From Alistipes sp. CAG:268 (GTDB taxonomy: Bacteria; Bacteroidota; Bacteroidia; Bacteroidales; Rikenellaceae), in NCBI GenBank assembly GCA_000434235.1, contig FR892021.1:40259-60807 (forward strand): a stretch of DNA of 20,549 nt, read 5' to 3'. Positions within the stretch are counted from its first letter, which is position 1, and every line of letters starts with the position of its first letter. A program made the translations under genes and the position numbers. Under the pieces are notes generated by a model. That model saw only the letters and a program-made list of their open reading frames with translations, ran no database searches and was not told the DNA's origin. Shown here piece after piece: positions 1-7,733 of this stretch.

Positions 1-2
1 GC

Positions 3-1175
3 GCGGCGCGCCCCCCCCGCCCCCACGCACTCGCCGCGGCATTGATCGACTCGGGCCAGCGGATCGACTCGACGGACAACTACGGCAACAGCGCCCTGCA
101 CATCCTCTGCGAGGCGGCCGCGCATACGGCCCGGGAGATCCGCCAGACGGAGCGGCGCATCGAGGGCTTTGCCGAGCGGTGGGTCTCCGACAAACAACGT
201 GCGGAGACGCAGCGCGAACTCGAGGAGCAGCAGCAGGAGGCCATGCGCTGCTACATGACGGCGGGGCTGCTGCTCGACAGCGGCGCATTCGACCCCGAGG
301 AGAAGAACAGCTGCGGCAAGACGCCCTTTGCCATCGCCTCCGAAGGCGGGGCCAAATGGGTGAGCGCCCTGCTGTCGGGGCAGGACCCGTTCGACGAGGC
401 GACGATGAAGACCGGAGGCATGGATATCTTCCAAGCGCTGCGGCAGCGCGACATGGAGGCACTCGGAGCCCTGCTGGAGGCGGGAGTCGATCTGCAGCAG
501 GAGTGCACCGACCCGAAGATGTACGACTTCGAGGGGCAGATGCCGCTCGTGTGCGCCCTCCGATGGGGGCAGACCGAGGCCGCAGCCATGCTGCTCCGGG
601 CGGGCGCCGACCCCAACGTCAGGACCTCGAAAGGGACGACGGCCTTTGCCGTCCTGATCGAGGAGGGGTGCCGCATCTCCGACGGCGTGGAGCGTTTCGC
701 CCCGCTCGTGGAGCTCTTCGAAGCCAACGGATGGAACCCCGATGCCGGGCAGAACAAGGCCGGCGAGCGGGCACTGGCACTCGCCTGCCAGCACGACGAC
801 TACCCGCTGGCAATGTGGATTTTGCAACGTCTGCTTGAACGAAAGGTGGAGGTGGACGGCCGCGATCTGGAGGGACGCACGCCGCTCATGCGCCTCTTCG
901 GCCCGCACAGCGCCGGACCCTACCAGAGCCAGATGCAGGAGCTGCTGCTCGAAGCCGGAGCCGATCCCTGCGCCGCGGACAACGAGGGGCGCACCGTACT
1001 GCACTGCGTAGCCGAGGGTTACTCGCCGCAGCAGGCCCGCGAGGCGGCCGCGATGCTCTTCGATTTCGGGCGTCCCGACGTGTCGGCCGCCGACAACCGG
1101 GGGCGCACGCCGCTCGACGTCGCCGCGGAGCGCAACAACGAAACGCTGCTCAAGTTCCTGTTGAAATACGCATAG
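3..1175 (+). CDS. Ankyrin-repeat protein, 5' partial
   Basis: The reading frame is open to the left edge of the window, so the true start lies outside; about 390 residues are visible. Ankyrin-type units are clear, with signatures such as LLRAGADPNV, GRTPLMRLF, LLEAGADPCAADNEGRT and NRGRTPLDVAAERNN. The first visible unit is followed by a charged, Glu/Gln/Arg-rich stretch that looks like a helical or coiled-coil insertion, then further irregular ankyrin units to the C-terminus. No signal peptide or catalytic domain is visible, which suggests a cytoplasmic protein-binding scaffold. The next gene, also ankyrin, starts two bases after the stop, so the two are almost certainly co-transcribed and perhaps co-translated. 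The partner is unknown. The first 30 bases are low-complexity G/C and the residues they encode should not be trusted. Confidence 0.85.
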   Translation, partial: AARPPRPHALAAALIDSGQRIDSTDNYGNSALHILCEAAAHTAREIRQTERRIEGFAERWVSDKQRAETQRELEEQQQEAMRCYMTAGLLLDSGAFDPEEKNSCGKTPFAIASEGGAKWVSALLSGQDPFDEATMKTGGMDIFQALRQRDMEALGALLEAGVDLQQECTDPKMYDFEGQMPLVCALRWGQTEAAAMLLRAGADPNVRTSKGTTAFAVLIEEGCRISDGVERFAPLVELFEANGWNPDAGQNKAGERALALACQHDDYPLAMWILQRLLERKVEVDGRDLEGRTPLMRLFGPHSAGPYQSQMQELLLEAGADPCAADNEGRTVLHCVAEGYSPQQAREAAAMLFDFGRPDVSAADNRGRTPLDVAAERNNETLLKFLLKYA

Positions 1176-1177
1176 TC

Positions 1178-2158
1178 ATGGACAACAACCATACCTTTCT
1201 GAACGCCTGCCGCAACGGCCAGAAGAACATCGTGAAGATCCTTGCCGACCGGGGCGGCATCGACCTCGACCGGCGCGATGCCGAGGGCAACACGCCCCTG
1301 TACTACGCCTGCCGGCAGGGATACCGCGACGTGGCCGCCCTGCTGCTCGAACGGGGTGCCGACCCGTCGCTGGCGAACAACCGCGGCGAGACTCCCCTGC
1401 ATGCCGCGGCGCGGAGCGGCAACCGCGAGATCATCGACCGCCTCATGGCGCGGGGCGCCGATCCCGACGCTGCCGACAACGAGGGGTGCACGCCCCTGAT
1501 GCGGCTGCTGGAGAGCCGGCGCACGGACGCCGCGCTGTGGCTGATCGACCACGGGGCCGACACCGCACGCACGGACCGGACGGGCCACCGCGCCCTCGAC
1601 TACGCCACGGCATACGGGCTGCGCGAGGTGGTCGTACGCCTGAGCCGGCCGGACGACGATGCGCGCGACGCCGAGGGCAACACGCCGCTGCACCAGGCCG
1701 TATACAACGACTGTGCGGAGGTTGTGCGCACGCTGCTCGACGCCTCGAAGGCGCAGCTCGATACACCGAACGACGCGGGCGAGACGCCCCTGCTCGTGGC
1801 GTGCGGGCGCGGGAACCTCCACATCGCCCGGATGCTGCTTGCGGCCGGGGCCAACGCCGACCGCGCGCTGCCCAACGGATCCCGACCGCTGCATGCGGCA
1901 GCGCGGTCGGGAAACCGCTTCCTCGGGGAGGCGCTGCTTGAGGCCGGGGCGTCGGTCGATGCCTGCAACGATGCGGGCGAGACGCCGCTGCTTGTGGCGG
2001 CACGCGCCGGGAACAACGACTTCGTGCGGATGCTCGTCGAGCACAACGCCGGGGTCAATACGGCCGACAACCTGCAGCACACGGCGCTCTACTATGCCGG
2101 CGAGCGCGGCTTCACGGAGATCGTCGAGCTGCTGCTCGCGGCCGGAGCCGAAGGATAA
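1178..2158 (+). CDS. Ankyrin-repeat protein
   Basis: This is a 326-residue protein made almost wholly of ankyrin repeats, about nine or ten units of roughly 33 residues. Examples are EGNTPLYYACRQGYRDVAAL, LLERGADPSLANNRGETPLH, and EIVELLLAAGAEG at the C-terminus. No other domain, signal peptide or membrane segment is visible. The ATG follows the stop of the upstream ankyrin gene by two bases, indicating tight coupling. Repeats around residues 198 and 264 are nearly identical over 11 residues and at DNA level, suggesting growth by internal duplication. The family mediates protein-protein contacts. In this cluster it may bind a product of the DUF1266 genes downstream, but that is only inferred from the gene order. 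Confidence 0.88.
   Translation: MDNNHTFLNACRNGQKNIVKILADRGGIDLDRRDAEGNTPLYYACRQGYRDVAALLLERGADPSLANNRGETPLHAAARSGNREIIDRLMARGADPDAADNEGCTPLMRLLESRRTDAALWLIDHGADTARTDRTGHRALDYATAYGLREVVVRLSRPDDDARDAEGNTPLHQAVYNDCAEVVRTLLDASKAQLDTPNDAGETPLLVACGRGNLHIARMLLAAGANADRALPNGSRPLHAAARSGNRFLGEALLEAGASVDACNDAGETPLLVAARAGNNDFVRMLVEHNAGVNTADNLQHTALYYAGERGFTEIVELLLAAGAEG
1769..1999 (+). repeat. Near-identical 33-nt ankyrin repeat segments 198 bp apart
   Basis: Bases 1769-1801 and 1967-1999 differ at only about three of 33 positions and both encode NDAGETPLLVA. The offset of 198 bases equals two ankyrin units (66 residues), so the copies probably arose by duplication of a two-repeat block inside the gene. 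Confidence 0.7.
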
Positions 2159-2164
2159 ACAGAC

Positions 2165-2203
2165 ATGAAGTACAACTTAAATCAACAGAAACAAAATGGC
2201 TGA
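2165..2203 (+). CDS. Possible 12-residue leader ORF overlapping the next start
   Basis: An ATG at 2165 opens a 12-codon frame (MKYNLNQQKQNG) ending in TGA at 2201-2203, which overlaps the ATG of the downstream DUF1266 gene at 2196. The stretch is much more A-rich than its surroundings, as is common before Bacteroidetes start codons. It could be a translational coupling peptide or simply an AT-rich initiation region. There is no other support. Confidence 0.15.
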   Translation: MKYNLNQQKQNG

Positions 2204-3200
2204 CAAACAAACCAAACCACAGACTCCGGAAGAGATCGTGCGTGCCATGCAGCAGGCCGCCCTGGAGCAGATGCAGGCAATGATGGGCAACATCCCGGGA
2301 CTCGGAACGTCCGGCATGGGCGACATGCAGGCGCAGATCATGGCCCAGATGCAGGCGGCCGTGCCCGATCTGGCCGAGATCCAGGCACAGCAGGCCGCGA
2401 TGGGCACGCTCGGCGGCGTGGATGCCGCCACCGTGGCCGAAGCCGCACGGCGCAACATGGCCCAGGCCTCGGCAGCGGCGCAGGCGCTGCAGGACGACAA
2501 CCTGCTGAGCCAGCTGCAGGCGGCGAATGCCGCGGCCCTCGACCTGCAGGGCGAAGAGTGGGAGATCAAACACGCCCCTGTCTGCCGGCTGACGCCGCAG
2601 GAGCGCCGCCTGATGGCCTTCGCCGCCCCGCTGCTGGTCTACAACGACGAGTGCGTGGACGCCGTCGAGAGCGAGATCGAACCCGAGACGTTCCGCGCGC
2701 AGCTGCGGAGCTGGTGGGATATCACCGACCGCGACTCGACACTCGGGATCGTCCGGTGGCTGCTCGACGAGGGGCACCATGCCGACGCCGACGCCGCACT
2801 GGCGCTCATGCGCGGCGAGAAGCCCGCGGCCAGCGACCCGGAGGAGAAGGCCGGGGATGTGCAGTTGATCGCGGAGTTCATGATCGAAAACGGTTACTGC
2901 ACGGCCGCGACGCTCCCGAAGACGGCCATCGCCTGGGATCTGGTGCGCATCGCCAACCTCGGGCGCTGGGCCTTCCACTGCGGTTACCTCTCCGAGGCGG
3001 AGATGTGGCAGGTGATGCAGGTGGCGGCCGACGCCGCACACGGGCACTTCGCATCGTGGGAGGAGTACGGGTTGAGCTTCACCCTCGGACGCGGCGTATG
3101 GCACGGCGACGAGGAGGATTGCCAGACGGCCTGGGAGATCGTCACCGCCCTGCAGAAGGACGAGACGTCGCCCTGGCGGCAGCTTGCGTGGAAAGAGTAA
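2196..3200 (+). CDS. DUF1266-domain protein with Met/Gln/Ala-rich N-terminus
   Basis: This protein has 334 residues. Residues 15-118 are low-complexity and rich in Met, Gln and Ala, probably helical. From about residue 122 it matches the DUF1266 pattern (the family of E. coli YbeU/YbeR): SWWDITDRD near 172, AWDLVRIANLGRWAF at 246-260, GYLSEAEMW near 263, and the signature SWEEYGLSFTLGRGVW at 287-302. No signal peptide is present, so it is predicted cytoplasmic. The molecular function of DUF1266 is unknown. A second DUF1266 gene follows, and two ankyrin genes precede it on the same strand, so the group is likely one operon. The ATG at 2196 follows an A-rich stretch typical of Bacteroidetes initiation regions. 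Confidence 0.85.
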   Translation: MADKQTKPQTPEEIVRAMQQAALEQMQAMMGNIPGLGTSGMGDMQAQIMAQMQAAVPDLAEIQAQQAAMGTLGGVDAATVAEAARRNMAQASAAAQALQDDNLLSQLQAANAAALDLQGEEWEIKHAPVCRLTPQERRLMAFAAPLLVYNDECVDAVESEIEPETFRAQLRSWWDITDRDSTLGIVRWLLDEGHHADADAALALMRGEKPAASDPEEKAGDVQLIAEFMIENGYCTAATLPKTAIAWDLVRIANLGRWAFHCGYLSEAEMWQVMQVAADAAHGHFASWEEYGLSFTLGRGVWHGDEEDCQTAWEIVTALQKDETSPWRQLAWKE

Positions 3201-3218
3201 CCGAACAGACGGACAACC

Positions 3219-3303
3219 ATGGAACGGGGACTCGAATTCTACGTCATGCTGGCGGTAACCGCCGCCGGGGACCTCACCTGGCTCCACAGGAGAGGGAGCC
3301 CTG
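3219..3303 (+). other. Possible displaced N-terminus upstream of second DUF1266 gene
   Basis: An ATG at 3219 opens a frame beginning MERGLEFYVMLAVTAAGD that looks like real coding sequence but lies in a different frame from the downstream gene. It continues into TWLHRRGS, which resembles MWLYRKGS, the start of the gene at 3304. The corresponding DNA segments, 3276-3299 and 3304-3327, agree at 18 of 24 positions and are offset by 28 bases, which is not a multiple of three. An old 28-base duplication or a sequencing slip could have separated a weakly hydrophobic N-terminus from the gene. It could equally be a coincidence. Confidence 0.3.
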
Positions 3304-4053
3304 ATGTGGCTCTACAGAAAAGGAAGCAAGGCAATCACGACGGTACGCAAGCTGCGCCGGGCATTCCGGGAGATCTGCCTCAATCCGAAATCGACGCTCG
3401 ACGCCGAGCACTGCCGCCGTCTGGCCATCGGGGCGATGTATGCCTCGCAGCAGGGGGCCTGGCAGAACTCGATGGAGACGGGCATTCTGGACACGCTGCC
3501 CGAGATCCTCGGCAGCTGGTGGGGCATCGGCTCGACCGGGGAGGCCCGCGAGCAGCTCGACTACCTCTGCGAGAAGGGATTCCGCTACTACTGGCCCACG
3601 GTGCTCGAAGCCTTCCAGCTCGAAGATCGTCAGCAACAGGATACGCTGTTCCAGCAGCGGATGACCTCGCAGGAGGACTACGACAAGGCCACCTCGCAGC
3701 TGCTCAACCTGCAGCAGACGTGGGACGAGCTGACCTCATGCGGGGTCGTCGCCTCGCGGGAGGAGTTGCTCCGCTACGGCGTGACGGGCTGGGATGCCGG
3801 GCGCATCGTCTTCGTGGCACGGGCCTGCTGCGAAATGGGCTACCTCTCCGAAGAGGAGGCGTGGCGCTACATCGACCGGGCCGACGCGCTGGCGCACGAG
3901 GCGCTGGGGTCGTGGCACGACCTGGCGATGAGCTACATCATCGGCCGCTCGCTGTGGGGCGGCAAACGGGCCTACAACTCGGTGATGAAGACGACGGCCG
4001 ACGTCCTGCTGAGCGACCCGAAGAGCCCGTGGGTATGCTACAGGTGGCAATAG
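3304..4053 (+). CDS. DUF1266-domain protein
   Basis: This 249-residue protein starts with a basic N-terminus (MWLYRKGSKAITTVRKLRR). The DUF1266 pattern occupies about 35-249: LGSWWGIGSTGEAREQLDYL at 69-88, GWDAGRIVFVARACCEMGYL at 162-181, and SWHDLAMSYIIGRSLWGG at 203-220. It is a paralogue of the preceding gene but lacks that gene's Met/Gln-rich N-terminal extension. No in-frame ATG exists upstream before a stop at 3256-3258, so 3304 is the best start on this sequence, although an upstream frame may hold a lost N-terminus. The function of the family is not known. The stop (TAG) lies 13 bases before the next gene, consistent with an operon. Confidence 0.82.
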   Translation: MWLYRKGSKAITTVRKLRRAFREICLNPKSTLDAEHCRRLAIGAMYASQQGAWQNSMETGILDTLPEILGSWWGIGSTGEAREQLDYLCEKGFRYYWPTVLEAFQLEDRQQQDTLFQQRMTSQEDYDKATSQLLNLQQTWDELTSCGVVASREELLRYGVTGWDAGRIVFVARACCEMGYLSEEEAWRYIDRADALAHEALGSWHDLAMSYIIGRSLWGGKRAYNSVMKTTADVLLSDPKSPWVCYRWQ

Positions 4054-4066
4054 GCGAACACGGGGC

Positions 4067-4588
4067 ATGAAGGCCTCACTGAAATACCCGGTCTTCTACC
4101 TCGCGCCCGAGGAGCACATGGTCCATGTCTTCTGGCGGGAGGAGGCGGTGACCTCACGCCGGCTGCTGACGGAGGCAGGCGGCTGGGCCGGGCAGGAGGT
4201 GGTCGATGCCGCGGGGCGCAGGTATCTCATCCGCCGCTGCCGCGAGACGGGGCCGGCCGGACTCAGGGGCCGCATCGGGCCGTGCGAAGAACGCACGGTC
4301 CGCTACGAGACCGACTTCGAGGAGGCCGTCCGCGATTGCCCGCTCGCGGAGCTGCAGGAGTGGATCGCCCGCGAGTACCCGCAGTCGGCGTGGTTCGGGG
4401 AGGAGCTCTGGCGAGGCCCGGCCGATTTCCGGCGCGCGGTGTTCCGCTGCCGGAGTTTCGAGGAGCTGGCCCGGATGTTCCGCTGCCGTCCCAAAGAGGA
4501 GCCCTCGATCCAGCGCGGCCTGCTGCAGTTCCTGGCCGTGGCCGCAGCGGTCGGGCTCGCCATCTGGCTGCTGGCCCGCTACACGTAA
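4067..4588 (+). CDS. Hypothetical tail-anchored membrane protein
   Basis: This 173-residue protein is not recognised. The body (1-148) is soluble, rich in Arg and Glu, with a Trp/Glu/Phe-rich segment (WFGEELWRGPADFRRAVF, 109-126). Residues about 152-170 form one hydrophobic helix (LLQFLAVAAAVGLAIWLLA) followed by only RYT. With no N-terminal signal, this predicts a C-tail-anchored protein with its body in the cytoplasm. It sits 13 bases after a DUF1266 gene and 19 bases before a lipoprotein gene, all on one strand, so it probably acts with them, perhaps tethering the ankyrin/DUF1266 proteins to the membrane. That role is inference. Confidence 0.72.
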   Translation: MKASLKYPVFYLAPEEHMVHVFWREEAVTSRRLLTEAGGWAGQEVVDAAGRRYLIRRCRETGPAGLRGRIGPCEERTVRYETDFEEAVRDCPLAELQEWIAREYPQSAWFGEELWRGPADFRRAVFRCRSFEELARMFRCRPKEEPSIQRGLLQFLAVAAAVGLAIWLLARYT

Positions 4589-4607
4589 CCGAAAATTGCA
4601 AAAAAAC

Positions 4608-5234
4608 ATGAAAATCAAGCACCTGATCGCATTTATCCTTCTGCTCGCCGCCACAAGTTGCGCAAGCGCCCGCAAATCCGCGGAGATCGACCCGGCTTTC
4701 GTGGCCTCCGAATCGACCTGGCTCTATCGGGATGCCGAGGTCGTACACCGCCGCCTGAAACCCCTCGAACGTCCGCAGGTGCGCTTCGAGGTGGAACACG
4801 CCATCCGGCACGCGGATTCGGTCTGGGTGGTGGTGCGCGTGACGATACCCCACCGCTCGATCCGCCGCGGGGAATGTTTCAAGGCCATGAGCGTTCTCCA
4901 GGCCCCCGAGGGGCTTATGGAACTGGGCGAACTGTCGCTCGACTCGGGCCATTTCCTGCCCGACGAAGAAGGAGACGTGGATGTGGCAACCCGTCGCGGA
5001 CGGATGCAGCACCTCTATCTCTCGTGGCGTTTTGCCTGGGACGAGTGCATGGGGATGAATACCTTCATCGCGCTCTTCGCCAGCCTGACCGACGGCCGGC
5101 ACCTGTTCGAGTATCAGCCCCTGATGTTGCCGCTCTTCTGGAGCGACGATACGGAGGATGAATTTTTCTGGCCCCGCTCGGCCGGCATTCCCGCGAGCAC
5201 CCTGCTCGAGCGTTCTCCCTTTGAAAATCGATAA
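4608..5234 (+). CDS. Hypothetical lipoprotein
   Basis: This is a 208-residue protein with a clear lipoprotein signal: MKIKHLIAFILLLAATSC, giving Lys2/Lys4, a hydrophobic core at 6-15 and a lipobox ending in Cys18. After processing, the mature part begins CASARKSAEIDP. It would be exported and lipid-anchored in the periplasm or outer membrane. The mature domain is not recognised; it alternates beta-like and polar segments (VRFEVEHAIRHADSVWVVVR) and is Trp/Phe-rich near the C-terminus. The ATG at 4608 is chosen because it places the signal peptide at the N-terminus; upstream codons in this frame do not look like protein. The gaps to both neighbours are under 20 bases, so it is part of the operon. 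Confidence 0.8.
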   Translation: MKIKHLIAFILLLAATSCASARKSAEIDPAFVASESTWLYRDAEVVHRRLKPLERPQVRFEVEHAIRHADSVWVVVRVTIPHRSIRRGECFKAMSVLQAPEGLMELGELSLDSGHFLPDEEGDVDVATRRGRMQHLYLSWRFAWDECMGMNTFIALFASLTDGRHLFEYQPLMLPLFWSDDTEDEFFWPRSAGIPASTLLERSPFENR

Positions 5235-5246
5235 CCCCGCAGTTCC

Positions 5247-7733
5247 ATGACACCCCTGCACATCCAACCCCTGCCCGACAGTACTCCCGACGCCGTACAA
5301 AAGATCGACGCACTCAACCGCAAGCTCGGATCGTTCATCCACGCACCGCTCAATCTCAAGGAGGTGCTGCGCATGGAGCCGTTCGCCGCCGACGCGGAGG
5401 TGGCGCGGGCCGTCGCGGCGACGCTCGACGACTACTCCATCATCCCGACCTCGCCCGAGGAGCGCGAACGCCAACACACGACAGGCCTGCCGAAGGATTA
5501 CGACATCGTGAGGTTCTGGTACTGCGTGGCGCTTCTCGCCCTTTCGGCGGAGCCGGCAGCCATGCGTTATCTGCTCGTATTGGCGCGCATGCTGATGGTC
5601 GAGGATCCCGCGGAACTGTATCTGCTGCGGCGCACCGTCCGCCTGTTGGACGGATTCCCATTTCCCCACCTGCAGGAGCTCCGGAGCCGGATCGAAGCCT
5701 TCTACGACACCGTCACGCACCAGCTGGAGGCCTTCCGGTGGCTGGAAGCCGCCGGGATTCCGTGGCCCGAATCATACGAATGGGAGGTCATCGCGCAGTT
5801 CTCCTCCGACGGCGAGCCCTATGCCGATCCGGCGGCTCCGAAGGAGGAGCGCCGCAGGCGCGTGGTGCTGAAGCTCCAGCTGACCAGCCCCCGCAGCCTT
5901 TACGGCAGCTGTCGTCGGCACAGCAGCTACCAGATCTCGCTCCGCAACGACGACAACACGACGCGCGGCATGTGGAACGAAGGCCACGGCGACCTGTTCA
6001 TCGACGACCGCCGCGTGATGCAGCAGCAGATGTTCTCGCCGCTGCAACTCCCGGAGCTGTTCGACGCGCTGGAGGGGTTCGGCATCCGGCTGGTGCGTAA
6101 GCCTGTGATGGTCTACACGAGCCAGGGGATCCGGAGTGCCCACGTACAGGTGTTCCGGATGCTTGAGAATCAGCTCGGGCGCAAACCTTCGGAGGCCGGG
6201 CAGGCTGCCGTGGAGGCGTCGGGACAACCGAAGGAGGAGAGCGATGCGGGCGGCACGCCGGACGGAAAGGGGAAATTCCCGGAGGTCGAGCGGGCCGTGG
6301 AGGAGGCGCTGGACCTGCTCAAACACGACGGAGACGTGGATGACTCGCTCTGCGAGATGCGCGGACGCTGGGGCAACGAGGCCGCGGCGCTGCACGACGG
6401 GCGGTTCGACCGCATCGTCGAACAGTATGCCTGCCTCCCGCACGAGGAGGGGATGGCGGCGATCGGCCAGGAGCTGACCTGCCTCGGATACCGCCTATAC
6501 GACCTCGACGGCGACGAGATCTACCTGCTGACGCTGCAGCCCGAGGCCCGGGCCGAAGCCTTCGAGCAGGCCTGCCGCCAGGCGGGGCAATACTGCCGGC
6601 TGCTCAAGCAGCCCCGGCGCGACCCGGGGATGGCGGCCCGGGAGGTCGATCCCGGGCAGGCGATGCCCTGCGAGGAGGCGCTGTGGCCCGACGACGGGGT
6701 CTACATGCTCGACTCGCTGGCGGGCGACTTCTGCAGCGGGCGGTGGAAGGAGCACGGCCGGGAGGAGTGGCAGGGCAACTTCGTCGCCGACCTGCGCCGA
6801 CGTCCCCTGCAGCCGGTCAAGGTTCGCTGGAAGGGGTTCTGCCGGCTCGTCTACTCCCCGGAACTGGATTTCTACGCCGCTTTCCACTACATTCCGGCCA
6901 TGCGGTGCTGGATGCTGCTCGGCGGGAAGAACCCGCTCGAGGCCGACGGCTGGAAGCGGCTGTGCAGCGTGCCGATGCCGGGCGATCCGGTCCTCTTCCC
7001 GGGCGAACGGCCCCGGTGGCTGGGGCGCTTCCTCTGCTTCGACGACGGGCTCGGCGCCACGGTGCTCACGATGAACGGTCAGGGCGTGGAGCGTGTCCAG
7101 CGGCTGCCGCTGCCCAAATCGGACAAGCGCTGCTCGTTCGCCTGCGACGGCCTCGGACGCATCTACGTCGGACGGGGCCGGGAGTACCTCTACCGCAGCG
7201 ACGGCAAGAGTTTCACGCGGCTCGACTTCGGCGTATCGGAGTACGCGGATATCGACGGTTCGGTGCCCGAAGCGGGCAGCGGGCGCATCCTGACGGTCGC
7301 CGCCGGCAACCGGGAGTCGATGGCCCGGATGCTGGAGATCGACCTCGACACCCGCCGGTGCCGGGCCGCCGCGATGCCGAACCTGGATCCCTGGTCGGAA
7401 CTCCGGCCCTTCGGCGACGGACGGATACTCATTCTGGGGTCATGCGACTCGATGCGGGTAGACTTCGCGCGTATCTGGGACCGCAGGACGGGCGAGGTGC
7501 TGCGCCTGCGCCCGGGGATGCTCCGCAGCGACCGGCTCGAGCACATCGGGCACATGAGCGACGGGCGCGTCGTGCTGACCACGCTCCGCTCCCGCGTGGG
7601 GCAGGTCGTACTCTTCCCCACCGACTTCGAAAGCTTCCTCCGCTCGGCCTCCCGGCCGCTGCACATGGCTCCCCTGCAACCCTACGAAGAGCTCTACCCT
7701 GCCATCCCGCTCTCGCTGCCCGATCTACCGTAA
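5247..7733 (+). CDS. Large hypothetical protein with beta-rich C-terminal half
   Basis: This is an 828-residue protein of unknown function, and the last gene of the + strand cluster. Residues 1-330 are mixed helix/strand with no motif I recognise. Residues about 347-455 (ERAVEEALDLLKHDGDVDD, then LGYRLYDLDGDEIYLL) loosely resemble DUF6630-type small domains; this is a weak impression. From about 480 on the sequence is made of short Asp/Gly-rich strand-turn segments such as FDDGLGATVLTMNGQGVERV, DGLGRIYVGRGREYLYRSDG and MSDGRVVLTTLRSRVGQVVL, suggesting a beta-propeller. No signal peptide or membrane helix is present. A charged, Pro/Gly-containing linker around 315-345 separates the halves. Its stop overlaps the convergent channel gene by nine bases, so little room remains for a terminator. 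Confidence 0.78.
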   Translation: MTPLHIQPLPDSTPDAVQKIDALNRKLGSFIHAPLNLKEVLRMEPFAADAEVARAVAATLDDYSIIPTSPEERERQHTTGLPKDYDIVRFWYCVALLALSAEPAAMRYLLVLARMLMVEDPAELYLLRRTVRLLDGFPFPHLQELRSRIEAFYDTVTHQLEAFRWLEAAGIPWPESYEWEVIAQFSSDGEPYADPAAPKEERRRRVVLKLQLTSPRSLYGSCRRHSSYQISLRNDDNTTRGMWNEGHGDLFIDDRRVMQQQMFSPLQLPELFDALEGFGIRLVRKPVMVYTSQGIRSAHVQVFRMLENQLGRKPSEAGQAAVEASGQPKEESDAGGTPDGKGKFPEVERAVEEALDLLKHDGDVDDSLCEMRGRWGNEAAALHDGRFDRIVEQYACLPHEEGMAAIGQELTCLGYRLYDLDGDEIYLLTLQPEARAEAFEQACRQAGQYCRLLKQPRRDPGMAAREVDPGQAMPCEEALWPDDGVYMLDSLAGDFCSGRWKEHGREEWQGNFVADLRRRPLQPVKVRWKGFCRLVYSPELDFYAAFHYIPAMRCWMLLGGKNPLEADGWKRLCSVPMPGDPVLFPGERPRWLGRFLCFDDGLGATVLTMNGQGVERVQRLPLPKSDKRCSFACDGLGRIYVGRGREYLYRSDGKSFTRLDFGVSEYADIDGSVPEAGSGRILTVAAGNRESMARMLEIDLDTRRCRAAAMPNLDPWSELRPFGDGRILILGSCDSMRVDFARIWDRRTGEVLRLRPGMLRSDRLEHIGHMSDGRVVLTTLRSRVGQVVLFPTDFESFLRSASRPLHMAPLQPYEELYPAIPLSLPDLP

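Noticed and set aside
3219..4070. 283-codon + strand frame as an independent gene
   Set aside because: Beyond about 3303 it is a shadow of the DUF1266 gene in another frame; only its first segment may be meaningful.
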